This document shows positions 33,880-45,285 of a stretch of 64,000 nucleotides of DNA, piece after piece. The DNA comes from Sabellastarte sp. h YS-2021. Taxonomy: Eukaryota > Annelida > Polychaeta > Sabellida > Sabellidae. Each line of letters begins with the position of its first letter. Position 1 is the first letter of the stretch. The translations under genes and the position numbers were made by a program. The DNA lies in NCBI GenBank assembly GCA_964017235.1, contig OZ024936.1, forward strand, positions 16,344,496-16,408,495, written 5' to 3'. The notes under the pieces were generated by a model. The model ran no database searches. It worked only from the letters and a program-made list of their open reading frames with translations, and was not told the DNA's origin.

Positions 33880-34200
33880 GGTGCAGGTTGAGTAATATAT
33901 ACATGGCAAGATCCATATGGAATAAAAAACACTATCCATTTCTTTGTTTCAAAATAATGCTTTTTCGAACCATGTCAGAAAACTACTTATTGCTTGAAGC
34001 AAGGCATATCATCACTGATGCAGTTTCTGTTCTTGTGTAAGTCCTATAGAGACAGAAATAAAGTCCAACAAGCTGGGGGATTATAGAGTATTCAGAATCA
34101 TCTATTCCTCTGTCAAATATGATGCTTAAGTAAATATTCTAATGTATACATGGAAACTATCACATTGTTAATGTAATATTAAAACAATAATACTACTGTG
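33880..34200 (+). repeat. Unnamed dispersed repeat R2, copy 1
   Basis: Aligns with 37745-38050 in direct orientation. Shared blocks: CACTATCCATTTCTTTG, AACCATGTCAG/AGCCATGGCAG, CACTGATGCAGTTTCTGTTC and, further on, a looser match to AATACTACT. Identity by eye is about 70-80% in the core. No coding frame recognised. Confidence 0.65.
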
Positions 34201-34941
34201 GGTATAAAGGGTTTATAGAGGATTTCACAGTCAGTCAGTTGGTATACAATAGCCTCACAGCCAGTTGTGTCTGTTGATTATTGTAGATAAATCATTTCTA
34301 AATACACCAAAAGTGACATTATGTCACATTGAAGCTTTTCATAAGATTTCTTCTTTACCATAGAGCTGCAGTGATAGCCTCTTAGGATGGGTGGTTTGAG
34401 ATTCAATCTCTGTATAACACAATGGGCACAAACATTAGTTTGGCAGCTAAAAATCTTACTCCGACTGGCATCCTCTATGGATTTTTCAATTGGGGGAATG
34501 GAAATGAACTCGTCTAATTATAAACTAATGACAACCCACTGAAAAACACTAATTAAATAGCTATATCTTTCTGTCCCCTGTTGTGTAACTACTGTGTGAC
34601 AAATTCTATGGTAATATAATTAGAGATGAGACGGAACTGTAATGCTTAAACAAGGAACTGAAAAAATAAAATCTGGTGTTGCAGGAAATTATTCCCCTCT
34701 CTTGAAAATCTTTCTCCCAGGGCGTAAAGATATCCTTATGATTTGCTTAAGAACCAAATCCACTCATTTTTATATAAAGCATATCTTAGAAACATATACT
34801 CATAAATATTATACTAAATAAATGTTCTACAGTTATTGGAGGAGTCACATTTCACACTTAAATCCAAGAGAGGTGACACTTAATGCCACAACTTTTTGAT
34901 GGTTTCGTGGGTCCGATGTCTTTTTAGACGTGGGCTGTAGT
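34201..34941. other. Unassigned DNA
   Basis: A possible tRNA-like remnant near 34365-34435 (GTGGTTTGAGATTCAATC). No gene recognised. Confidence 0.35.
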
Positions 34942-35174
34942 GAGGCTCACACTTCTGGAAATCCCTCTTTTTCTTTATTATTCAGTCATTTTTTTTCATC
35001 ACCAGACTTTCATATGAATTGGCATAGCATGATGGGTATCTGTCTCTTCAGTGAGGTTAAGCAGCAATGGGCTACAATAGTTCTTCGATGGGTGATCGTC
35101 TGAGTGGACTACTGATGTCTCTGATGGCTTTGAAGCTCGCTCATGTAGACTAAAACACTTTTCGGTCTAGTTTT
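34942..35174 (+). mobile_element. 5S rRNA-derived interspersed repeat (copy 3)
   Basis: Starts GAGGCTCACACTTCTGGAAA, CACCAGACTTTCATATGAAT, then a 5S-like core at about 35040-35105: CAGTGAGGTTAAGCAGCAAT and TAGTTCTTCGATGGGTGATC. The tail reads TCTCTGATGGCTTTGAAGCT and TAAAACACTTTTCGGTCTAG. This copy is the simplest full version, without duplications. Confidence 0.8.
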
Positions 35175-35871
35175 CAAAGCTGCAGCTGTTTTGTTTTTTC
35201 AAAGTTTTTGGCAGAAATGCTCAATTGGATCTTTATAGGAAATCACACGTCTCTGGACCTAAAGCATTTTAGCTGGGTTACATCTTGTGACAATTGGCCA
35301 TAGTTCTAATGTACATACCTTAGTTCATGAACAACAAGTAAAACATGAAAACAGAAAATCTATATATTTCTATTTTATTAGATATTCACAGACATATTTA
35401 CAAAGGCACATCTTTGTAGCTTATACTTTCTGAGACACAATTGGTTCTCTCTACGTTCTAGAACATTTAGGAGTTGAATAAGAGGTCATTCCAGTATTCT
35501 CATCCATTTTACATCTCGATCTTATATTTCAACTTACAACGGTCTAAACTTTTCCAAATTCATGCATAACTATCAGTAAATATTTGAACTCCCCCCTCCA
35601 AGTATGAGGTTTTCGCATTTGGGTCAGAAGTTCCTAGGAAATCCCCCCTGCAGGGGACGATTATCAGGGGGGAGGATATCCTGCTACACGGGGCAAATTG
35701 TGATATCCATGTCTGGGTGATAATCACTGGTAAAGGTTGACCTAAACCAAATTTGCTTGAACTAAATGATCAAATAGCTGCAAAAAAAGAAGAATTATGT
35801 TACAAAAAGCAAGTTTCAATCATGTTATTTATAGAAAAAAAACAATATACTTTATTTTTATACTTTCACAG
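35175..35871. other. Unassigned DNA with C/G-rich inverted repeat
   Basis: At 35643-35656 the palindrome CCCCTGCAGGGG is followed by GATTATCAGGGGGG and, 60 bp later, GATAATCACTGG, giving a small inverted structure. No gene recognised. Confidence 0.4.
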
Positions 35872-35925
35872 AACAACTTGGTTTGCTACTTTCTGCTCAT
35901 GTTACCAAAGTCGAACTGATTTCAG
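35872..35925 (+). CDS. Candidate 54-nt coding exon
   Basis: Acceptor TTTTTATACTTTCACAG immediately before and donor TTTCAG then GTATGTAG immediately after are both good. Length is 54 nt, a multiple of three. Two frames are open; the more protein-like reads QLGLLLSAHVTKVELIS with phase 1 at both ends. No partner exon or known family was recognised. Confidence 0.25.
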
Positions 35926-36733
35926 GTATGTAGTTATTTTGCCACAGCTCTAGTTAGAACAACGTTTATTATCGTTATCATTGTGACGTCATAGAATTAA
36001 AAAAAATTGTGCAATATATTTGCCTTTATGGGCAAGCATTCTTATTCATAAACTAAGTTTCTTTGTTAGAATTTTCTAAGAAAATGACTGTTGCCTAAGA
36101 ACAATTCTTATAAATAAGAAAGAAATCTTAGGATTGAAACTTTTTAAATGTATGGAAATTTTTTCCGGCTTCTGAAGACATGACTGATAGTATAAGCCCT
36201 GGCCATGTTAATCTATGTTAGTGTCTTGTTTTGGTTTCTGCCATTACTGGGTATATTATAAAAACGGATCCGTTCCTCTGGTGAAGTGGGGGAAAGTGAT
36301 GGTTTTAAGCTGTCTTCTGCTGTTTATATTAGGGGCCTTTGTGTGATTCTACATATTTCATACCTGAGTAAGATTCTCAGGTTTATGTGCACTCCATGAC
36401 CTTTGGTATCCAGGTAAACCTCCGCCACCCAGTTAGCTGTGATTTACCTCAACTATGGGGTTTTGTTTGGATACTCTATTTGTTAGTCTTTCCCAAGACT
36501 CTGTTTTATTTGCACAGAAGATTATTTAATGTCCTTTATCCCGATTAGATTTTTTACATATTCTAACATTGTAATGTAATTGTATTAAATGTATAGTTGT
36601 ACTTGTCTGTTATATGAAAGGTGCCTTATAAGCCCAGCAAGGGCTGGGAGAAAATTTTAAATGTTTTCTTTTGTACATAATGTGAAGCATAGCCTCAAGT
36701 CACCAAAGAGAGGCCTCAAAATGTAAAATTATT
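35926..36733. other. Unassigned, possibly LINE 3' untranslated region
   Basis: The stretch 36190-36730 looks like a LINE 3' untranslated region (GTGCCTTATAAGCCCAGC, TTTTGTACATAATGTGAAGC, then an ATT tail), but no coding part is attached and I cannot name the family. Confidence 0.35.
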
Positions 36734-36742
36734 ATTATTAGC

Positions 36743-36792
<50 letters not shown>

Positions 36793-36806
36793 CAGCAGCA
36801 GTTGTA
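36734..36806. repeat. Trinucleotide microsatellite (AGT/AGC)
   Basis: ATTATTATTATTAGCAGTAG followed by about 15 AGT triplets and AGCAGCAGCAG. The ATT-then-AGT opening is the same as in the larger array at 16836. Confidence 0.9.
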
Positions 36807-36843
36807 GTATTCTGAATGATTTATTTATAAACCATATAATCCA

Positions 36844-37019
36844 CCCCCATCTCTCCCTCAAATCTACAAATAACAGACCACATTTCCAACTGGCCTGTTA
36901 ATGAACCAGTACATCAGATGTCATAATACTCAGTGATTAAACGGGTTTTGTTACATAACCCCGTAATCCCTAATTACAGCAAAGTAATTCTGGGAAAAAC
37001 AGGGGCAAGCATAGCCTTC
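36844..37019 (+). repeat. Unnamed dispersed repeat R1, copy 2
   Basis: Inverted partner of 25576-25752, about 85% identical by eye. Contains CAACTGGCCTGTTAATGAAC and ACAGGGGCAAGCATAGCC. No terminal repeat or tail was seen. Confidence 0.8.
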
Positions 37020-37326
37020 CTATTTTTTTTAAAACAGTCCTTCTCTCTATTTCTCTGTTGTTTTGCTAATCAGGAACTGTATTTGTCGATTCCTATATTT
37101 ATTGCATTTATTACGCATTCATATTTTATATATTAATCATAACTGTACTGAAATATGGGACATATGTTGTATCAGAAACTCCAATCCATCAGTATTGCAC
37201 ATTATGATATCACTAACTGCAATTGGAATTTGTGAGGGATTTTGGGGATATGACATATATATTGAAACCAATTTGATTACTGTAATATTGTATCTGGTCA
37301 GTCTCCGATTTTAACAAATATACATT

Positions 37327-37562
37327 ATTATTTATTTAGTCTTTTACATCATGCCTAGTACCTTATCGGTTATATTATTATTATGGGTAGTTAGAAAGGC
37401 AGAGGAAACCAGTACATACAGTTGGTCAAGGTTCTCTACTGTAAACTGCCGACCATCAGTAAGCAACTACCAGCTTTCCCACATGAGGTCAGGCCGGCAT
37501 TCAAACTCCGATCTCAGAGGCCTTGAGGCGAGTGTGTTACCACTGCACCATCATGGCCGCCC
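37327..37562 (-). mobile_element. tRNA-like SINE, family A, full length
   Basis: Tail TTATTTATTTAGTCTTTTAC, GGCAGAGGAAACCAGTACAT, AGTTGGTCAAGGTTCTCTAC, GTAAACTGCCGACCATCAG, CAACTACCAGCTTTCCCACA, head with B box on plus ATTCAAACTCCG and GCGAGTGTGTTACCACTGCA (A box). Confidence 0.95.
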
Positions 37563-37744
37563 TACATTTTACATTAAGCAAGTGGTATCCGAATGTCCTT
37601 TTAACCCCTACGACTTTGGACTTTTAAGACCAATTTGAAGCACAAAACCAGGCTAAGGAAGTTGCAAGGATTTCTTACAATTTTGTGAGTTGATTTATCG
37701 CAAGCCACTTAGTACAGGACTGGTGGAGTAACTCCAGTTTCCAG

Positions 37745-38050
37745 TCTGTTAACAATCCCCTCCATATAACTAATAGTGTATTATTCTTACCACTATCCAT
37801 TTCTTTGGGCTAAAATAACTGTTTCTTGAGCCATGGCAGGAAGCTGCTTTTTGTCAGAGCCAAGCCATCAGCACTGATGCAATTTCTGTTCTTGCAAAAG
37901 TCCCACATACTCGTAAATATCAAACCCAATACACGTTCGAGGTATGAGGAGTATGCAAGATCATTGATTCATCAGTTAAATCTATATGCTAAGGTAAACA
38001 TTGTTACATACACATTACAAGTCCAATATTGCTAATACTAGTAGTACCTG
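37745..38050 (+). repeat. Unnamed dispersed repeat R2, copy 2
   Basis: Direct partner of 33880-34200. Core phrases CACTATCCATTTCTTTGGGC, GAGCCATGGCAGGAAGCTGC and CACTGATGCAATTTCTGTTC. A plus-strand frame of 69 codons crosses it but is not conserved in the other copy. Confidence 0.65.
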
Positions 38051-38329
38051 AAAATGCATAAACCTTTCTCCCAGGGGTAGTTGTAGAAAACCACTGAACC
38101 ATTCACCCACAGATTCATCCTTGGCAAAGCTGTTAAAACTTTGAGAAGAAGACTCTCACTCTGACCACCATCTTGTCTTCTCAATTCTTCTCCTTCCATT
38201 CGTTGCACTCAATGACCCTGCTAAACACCTTCCTTGTCTTTTGTATATTGTCGTTTTGTGCTTTACCCTTTTATGTACAGTGAGTACAAAATATTTACAT
38301 GAGATATAAGAAAAAAAAACATTCCGAAG

Positions 38330-38430
38330 ACTTGATCTGGATCCAGAGCATGATGGTCTTTGAGGAGAACCTGGCCAAGAATATACCCCACCTTGTGTGA
38401 CTAGAAATGCTTAAACAGGATTGCACCTCA
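38330..38430 (+). repeat. Unnamed dispersed repeat R3, copy 1
   Basis: Shares with 47690-47785 the order: TTGATCTGGATCC, ATC/ATGGTCTTTGAGGAGAAC, and CCCCACCTTGTGTGA. Similar wording occurs in the larger repeat at 59155. Function unknown. Confidence 0.55.
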
Positions 38431-41400
38431 GCTGTCATCTGGTCAATAACTGTATTGGTAATTCCTCAGTTGCATTACAGGTTGTAGTTTTGGAGGTTAT
38501 AGAAAACAGTAAGGGAGACAGACTGCTGTAGGTCCTGGGAACCTGACCACACACCTCCAGCTACAGACGAAAATCAGAATTGGGGAGGACAATGGATATG
38601 GTTGGGCACAGAAAATACTGTATAACTGGAAATTTTAGCCTGAAGATAATTTTTCACTCATTCTTCATTTTAAAGAAATTCAGTGGGACTATTTTTCAGT
38701 AGTGGCCAGTTTCTAGTTGAATCTTTAATACAAATTCGAAATTTTACTAGGAATCACTTTTTTTCACTATCCAAGCTTATTTCCTAAAATAGTTAACCCA
38801 ACCTATACAGTATATTACATAGATAAGGCAAAGATACAACTTTATTGAAGACACAGAAAGATACAGAATAACACAGAATTAGTTGGTGAAAGGCTACAGA
38901 AGCGATAGGACACCATGTGGTTATGTCAGATTATGGCAGGTGACCTTGATACCACCTATAGCAGTGTGGAAATTTAAAGCTTCCATATGTGTGGCCACGT
39001 AAAGCAAGGATTGCCTCAGTATACAAACTTTAATGGCAGTAGTCCTACAGTAAAATGGGGGAATGAGAAATTGCATCAAATGCCTATAAACATAGGGGAT
39101 AATGTCTGTAATGTGACTCAAATATGAGGGATCACGGGATTTTTGTTGCAGTCAATATTAAATTCTCAGGCGTTTTACTAAAATAAAGTGTCTTTTATTT
39201 GGAGTCATCTCTTTCAAGAAATAGGTTTTGAAAAGAAAAAAAAAAGATCTTGCTAAGGAGAGATTAGATTAGATAAGGCTATAGCCCAATGGATATAGAT
39301 ATATTTCTATGTACAAGAAGCTAATATCAATCATTCTGAGAAGTGATAACATATGTGTACCATACTTAACAGGTTTTGCCAAGTGTAACCAAACATATGT
39401 TACAATCACTCACCTGTTAAGCTGACTACCTACAGCTACAATGGCAAGCATTGTTTTCACGGCAAAGATACTATCGGTTTTTTAAGGCCTCTAAAGGTCG
39501 ATTCACACATCCGCCGAATCCAGATCTTTTAGATACAAAACTACAGTGGCACCTTTCATAAAGATACATATGTATATCTAGTTCATAGAACATTTGCATG
39601 GATCTCTTTTTAAATCACAAAAAATAACTAGATTACAGCTGCCTGCTTCTGACCTTGTTGAAGAAAATACGTAGTTATATGTCTTTAGTTCATTATTGAT
39701 AATGAAAACTGATGTATATTTTGTCAAATATATACATAATTATCAATAAGTGTTGATTTCATTCAAAAATAGTATAATGAGTTTACTATGCTTTTTGCCC
39801 ATGATTAAATTTTTATTGGTAGAGATGGGTCGGTAATGAATAAAATGTAGTTTTGGAGGTCACCAATGTAAAACCTTTCCGATTCCTAGACTCTGGCCAT
39901 TTAAGAACACCCCATTCAAACAGAGAAATGAAACTTGTGAAAACATAATGTGAATGTTTTCCTCTTAATGATATTGCAATAAAAGTGCCCAAAGGCAAAA
40001 GTATGTAATTTGATCAGATTTCTGGTTTGTTTCCAATAATTTAAGTTCCATAATGTATGTGTTAACAAGCAAGGTGAGGGTTATCAAGGGTTGCCGCTTA
40101 TTTACCATGAAATCGCTACTGCTTAAAAGTCTGCAACTGTACAAAAATATGGGATAGAAGTTTATAATTCCATAATATTGAGGGTCTGTGTTTACTATTT
40201 GAAGATTTCCTTTCATATAATATGTTGTGACAAGGGAAGTGGTTGTTGTAAATCCTGTCACAGTATTTCAGTAACATATTCCCAATACCGAGACCACTGG
40301 GCTGACCGGTCCATCCCGATTTATTGGTAACTTGATGAAAATCATTCCAAAATATTCAGGCTATTAAATAATCATATGTATACATTATTCAAACCGATAC
40401 ACATGGATTTGAACCCACATCCTTAAAAGTGGCAGCCTAGTTATCAAATTCAAGAGATTTGTTAACTTCTCATCCTCCCCGGTCTCGGACAATGTGTTTA
40501 AAGTGCTGTTGAACCAATATATTTTAAAAAAACAATCATCTTTGCAAACTGAGATATGGCTACACACTATGCTTCCAGTTAGACTGTATGCAGATGACAT
40601 CACCCTTTTGCTGTGTTTTTGCTTAGTTGTATCTGGATCAAGTGGAATCTTACCAAGGTAGTAAAGAATATCAGGATATAACCAGACATATCCGTATTCC
40701 ATTTTTATAACTTCTAATGGTAGGTTCACACTTCTCTGGAGAAGTCATTCCAAACAGACTTTGTCTCTAGTGAACATGGGAGACACTAAAGAAAGCTGGA
40801 AAGTGACTGAAAGCCTAAAAACTTGTCCAGGGTTTTTTTTGGTTAATTTCAAGCTGTTACATGACAATAGAAGCAAATGTTAACATAGTTGTAACATAAT
40901 ACAATGTAAAGCATAAAAGGTGAAGGGTGTAACTTCTATCCATAACATACTACTACGGTACTAAACATGTGTTAAAATATAAAACTAGCTGGACCATATT
41001 TAAGCATAGCTTTAAAACAGTATAAGATATCCATGGAAACGTCATTTCATTACAAGTCTGAAGGAAAATATTCCTTACACTTTACAAGATGATGTAACAA
41101 TGTAGTGAAACAGTTACTCAGGTTTTAGGCTTTATGACTGTAACTGAGGCAAGCAATTTGTATTCTGTTTATTGCTACAAGATCTCAAACTCAACAGATC
41201 CAAATAAAATATTAAACTAATACAAGTAAAATATAGACAAAATCTACACAAATATAACCAAACTGTAGTTTATCTATACCCATCGGTGATTAGCCAGGTA
41301 CTTGACTCCTATGCAGCAGTGAGAAGCATCCAAGATTTGTCTGTTTCCTTTATAATTTGAATTATGTGTGTGTGGAAAGTACTGCAATTTTCAATTGTAA

Positions 41401-41880
41401 ATGTAATAAATTTTACTAAAATATTAATAGTCAACTAACCATCCAGCTATGACATACAAAGAGTGTTCAAAGCCAACATTAAAAGCCAATCAGTGAAGAA
41501 ATACATTGCAACCAGATCAAGGAACATCTTACATGAGAAATAAACTGGCTTTACAGACAGACATATCCGGATTACAGTTCTAGACAAAAACTTCAACGCC
41601 TCCTCTTATTTTTCTTCTAGTTTTTGCTCACGTTTCGTACCTTCTTATTGGCCAATTTGGCAAGGTTGTCTGCTTCCACTTAATGCAGCAGAGTTCAGAT
41701 AAAACTTGGTGGGAAGATGACCCTGAAATGAATCAATCTTCTTAATGCAGACTTTACACTGATCCAGACAAATGGCTGGACAAAAGGCAGAAACATTTGT
41801 GAAACTGGTCGAACATGTGTCTATTTTCAATACATGACATCTCAGGAGAAAGGATGAATCAGTGATGTTTGATGGCATGA
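38431..41880. other. Long stretch without recognised features
   Basis: 3.4 kb in which I see no gene, SINE, LINE or tandem array. Several minus-strand frames of 60-114 codons exist (for example 40385-40729 and 41645-41878), but they lack family motifs and splice support. Confidence 0.45.
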
Positions 41881-42226
41881 TCTCTGTGGCCTTGTGACCT
41901 GGGTGTTAGACGTAACAGCAGTAGGTCTTGGGTTCAATCCTCAGCAAGGTCAAGGAAATTGTACCCTTGGATGAGGTACCTTACACGTATGTGTCCCTCT
42001 TCACCCAAGAGTCAAAATGGGTTGGAATACTAGCTGGGGAGGTAAACTTGGAGCTGGTAGAAGCTTAAAACGTCCCTGTTTCCTTAGTCACCCCAACACC
42101 CTAGTGTTTTCTCTTGCATGATATGGCTATGTCAATGGACCTATGATAAAATCGATATGTTTACTCATAGTTGAGCCTTCGAGTCTGATGGAGATTAAGC
42201 ACTATAAAAGTCCTTATTAGATAAGG
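41881..42226 (+). mobile_element. tRNA-like SINE, family D, with LINE-type 3' end
   Basis: Head TCTGTGGCCTTGTGACCTGG, B box TTGGGTTCAATCC. The body is unlike families A-C (CCCTTGGATGAGGTACCTTA, CACCCAAGAGTCAAAATGGG). The 3' end reads GAGATTAAGCACTATAAAAG, the same 3' end found on the L2-like LINE pieces here. SINEs commonly borrow a LINE's 3' end for mobilisation. Confidence 0.75.
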
Positions 42227-42639
42227 TAATCTTGTTTGTGGAGAGTAGAAATACTTTGAGTCCTTTTATACTACAGAGCCTGGAGATGAGCGGTTGCCCA
42301 TGTGGGCCACTCATCACCAATTTATCTTCACCAGTGTCATGGTGGAAACGGGTAATCAAACGTACAGAAATAACACTAGGTCAGTGGTTATATTACCTAA
42401 TACTTAGGTCGCACTTTCCGTGCTGGAGTCTCAAGCTAAAACTAATGACCTCATGTATTTTCAGCCACAGATCAGTTTGGTACAGTCCCATTTGAGTCTT
42501 AATCGGGTATCTTCTTTGCAATTTGGGAGGATTTGCCTGTGGGTATGACATCTTCAACACAATATGGAATGTCATTTTGCATTTTAGACCACTTTGAAAT
42601 GTTTGAAAACCTCTGTCAACCTCTCACAAGCTATATAAA

Positions 42640-43050
42640 CTGTACAAGTTTTTAAAAAGTATTTTGTCTATTCATTGTGGAAGACATAGTGCAAAATACA
42701 ACCGTCCACATAAAAGGTCCGTGAAGGTTCCACTAAATCTATCCATCTGTACATATTTAAAAAAACACTTTGGCCAGAGCTTTGCGTTTGATGCTCCCAT
42801 GGTTTGGAATGATTTCCTGATGAGTTCAGTTCTGCCCCAACTCTCGCCTGTTTCAGAAAAAGGTTGTATCTCTTTAAGAGGGCTTTCCCAACTTAGCATT
42901 TATACTCATCTCTGTCATCTACCGGACTCAGCAATGACTATGGAATGATGACTTTTTAACTGGATTCTGGTGTTGTGCCTTAGTGTCTGCCTGGCAGAGA
43001 TTAAGCGCCATAAAGTACAGAATAGAAGTGAAGTTAGATGGTTCAATGGG
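42640..43050 (+). mobile_element. L2-like LINE 3' fragment
   Basis: The frame from about 42664 reads FGQSFAFDAPMVWNDFLMSS followed by further C-terminal residues, the ORF2 end. The 3' untranslated part contains CTGGCAGAGATTAAGCGCCA near 42990. It lies about 430 bp after the family D SINE with a related 3' end. Confidence 0.85.
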
Positions 43051-44148
43051 AGGAAGGAGTAGATATATGAGATGACCCCTTCTTGGTCATGTACTAGGCA
43101 CAAGGAAGACACCGTGGAGTGGAGATCAAGTACCTACAGACACAACTGCATGGAAAGGTTTCACCTCAGGTTTAGGGAGATCAGCAGAATTCCAAAGATC
43201 CTAGAATGTATCAGAAGAAAGGATCCCTGAAATTTTTGGATGGCCTTTGGCTTAGCATTGTGTCCTGTCACAACTTGAGCACAATATCCCTCATTTGAAC
43301 TTGCATTGTAATAATGTGCATTACAGTATACATTGATACAGTCACAATTGATGACTATACAATATAAATATTACTCTGGTTAATTGTTTACGGTGCTTTT
43401 TATTTGCGTAAATGCAATTTATATACATGAAACCATTGCCCTTAAATGGCAGGTAAATACTCTAAAATATGATACATATGAGAATTAGTTGTGTTGAAGT
43501 GCCATAAAATCCCAAATGTGAATACACCACATTGCCTTGTCAGTGTGAACAGTGTAAAAGACAAAGAAAATTTTCTGGTTTCTGTCAGAATTATTGGGCA
43601 ATAGAACCCAGATAATTTTGGGAGGGAAAGGTATGGTTTTACACCAGATGCAGATGGTTTTTGGAAGTCAAAAATGCCGAGGTTGTGAAGAAAATGCTTT
43701 AGCAAAGGAATGAGTAATATGACTAAAAAGTATGCATATGGTCATTTGTATATATATTACTTTGTTGGCCATTTTTGTGGGTTATATTTTCTTTGTGGGT
43801 ACTTCAGATAAAGATTCATGGACCTTAGAATTGTGGTATTTGTATGACTGCAGGAATGGTCTATGGTATAGGAAGTATTTTCTGTGCTTGGGATATTATC
43901 GAAATTGCCACCCATATTACATTTCTAATACATTACATTTTGTTATGTTGTTTAAAAGTCTGAGTGTTTGAATCAGTGTATGGTGGAGCATACTCCTGTG
44001 AATGCCATTGGTTTCTGCCTGGGTATATCATTTGCGAGTATACATCAGTGTATGGGTCGAAGTATGGCTCTATGAATCATTGAATATCAGGTTTATAACT
44101 TATTATTATTAATATTATTATTAAATACTTCAGTGTTTGGTAAGCGTA
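43051..44148. other. Unassigned DNA
   Basis: (ATT)n tracts near 44100. No gene recognised. Confidence 0.4.
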
Positions 44149-44181
44149 AGTAGTATATGATGCGGCACATCATATACTACT
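44149..44181. other. Perfect 14-bp hairpin
   Basis: Arms AGTAGTATATGATG and CATCATATACTACT pair perfectly around the loop CGGCA. It lies about 85 bp left of the TIR-element copy. No terminator or RNA-gene context is evident. Confidence 0.8.
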
Positions 44182-44264
44182 AACATATGGCTGAATGAGT
44201 TGTTCAAAGCGGGGCTGTATTCATAAATATAATATAAATAAAGTTATGACACCATGGTGCAACA

Positions 44265-44592
44265 TCCAATACTTCAACTCACCTTAGGTCGCCATATTAC
44301 ACTGAAAGACAAGCAAGTCACAACCATATGTACACCAAGGACCACACCTTCAGTTACCATAGCAAGAAATTCATATGCAAATGCTCACATTCATCTGTGC
44401 ATGCTCACGGTTCCAAATTCAGAGGCGGAAATTTTTCAACTTTTTAAAACTTCTGTAGAATGTGCAAGGTGTTGTATGTTTTGCCACTTTGTCACAAGTT
44501 CGCAGATGAAGCCCGGAAGGTAATTTAAGGACAGGGACGTTTCGCCCAACACCTAGAGTGGCAGGATGTACCAGCTGTAGTGTGACTGGGGT
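44265..44592. mobile_element. TIR element, copy 2 (left-truncated)
   Basis: Matches the right 330 bp of 21899-22452: AAGTCACAACCATATGTACA, AGAAATTCATATGCAAATGC, CAGAGGCGGAAATTTTTCAA, GACAGGGACGTTTCGCCCAA. The right terminus ends GTAGTGTGACTGGGG. The left inverted repeat is missing, so the copy is truncated. Confidence 0.8.
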
Positions 44593-44756
44593 TTTAGTTC
44601 ATAAACAACTGAGAGGTTGTGAACAGTGTTTTATCCAACTGTTGTACAAAAACGCAACATAAGTTTAACAAACCAATAAAATAGGGGAATTTTATGTGCA
44701 GTGGTCATCCTAGCTGCTTCAGACCATTTCTGATTCCCTGTAGCAGCACAATCAAT

Positions 44757-44815
44757 CAATCAGTTGTCCAAGTGCTTAATCTCCGTATCTACGGATTCTA
44801 AGGCACACCATCCAG
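44757..44815 (-). mobile_element. LINE 3'-end fragment
   Basis: The reverse complement reads TTAGAATCCGTAGATACGGA then GATTAAGCACTTGGACAA, a variant of the L2-like 3' end. No coding part. Confidence 0.55.
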
Positions 44816-44859
44816 TTCGTAAGGCATAAATCATCAAGACATTAGACATGTTCCAAGTC

Positions 44860-45285
44860 GTACCCAGCATAATACAACACAAGACGAGGAAAACCAGACA
44901 GAAGGCTGCTGGAGGTTCCTCACTTTAGTCCCAATGTTGAGTAAATCAGTTATAACTCGAAAACTATTGGATTTAGATAATTTTTGTTTAAATATGTTAT
45001 GTCCATCCTTGTACAGATCAAAGAATCAGTGTGGTCATAGCGTCGCAAATGATGCTGCTACAATCTGGAATGCATTGCCTAATGATGTTCATTCAGCTTC
45101 CACATTTGTTCTTCAAGGCATTTCCACCATAATTTGTTATTCAGCCTCTGTCATTAAGTCCATTGCTATGTCCAGGGACTGAAGAATTTTGTCATACTGA
45201 TGCACCTTATATGTAATATTGTTGCACATAAGAATCTGATTAAACCCAGAGCTTAATTGCTATAAAAGTCCTGGAATATAACAAA
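44860..45285 (+). mobile_element. L2-like LINE 3' fragment, diverged
   Basis: Around 45010-45110 the frame reads NQCGHSVANDAATIWNALPN followed by DVHSASTF, the C-terminal WNALP block of ORF2. The end near 45250 reads CCAGAGCTTAATTGCTATAA, a decayed L2-like 3' end. Head-to-head with the 3' end at 44757. Confidence 0.75.

Noticed and set aside
36030..36125. AAGAAT/ATTCTT-rich inverted region as a MITE
   Set aside because: Arms do not align well and there are no matching termini.
40385..40729. 114-codon minus-strand frame
   Set aside because: No recognisable domain; length is compatible with chance in 64 kb.
41645..41878. 77-codon cysteine-containing minus-strand frame
   Set aside because: Cysteine spacing fits no domain that I recognise.
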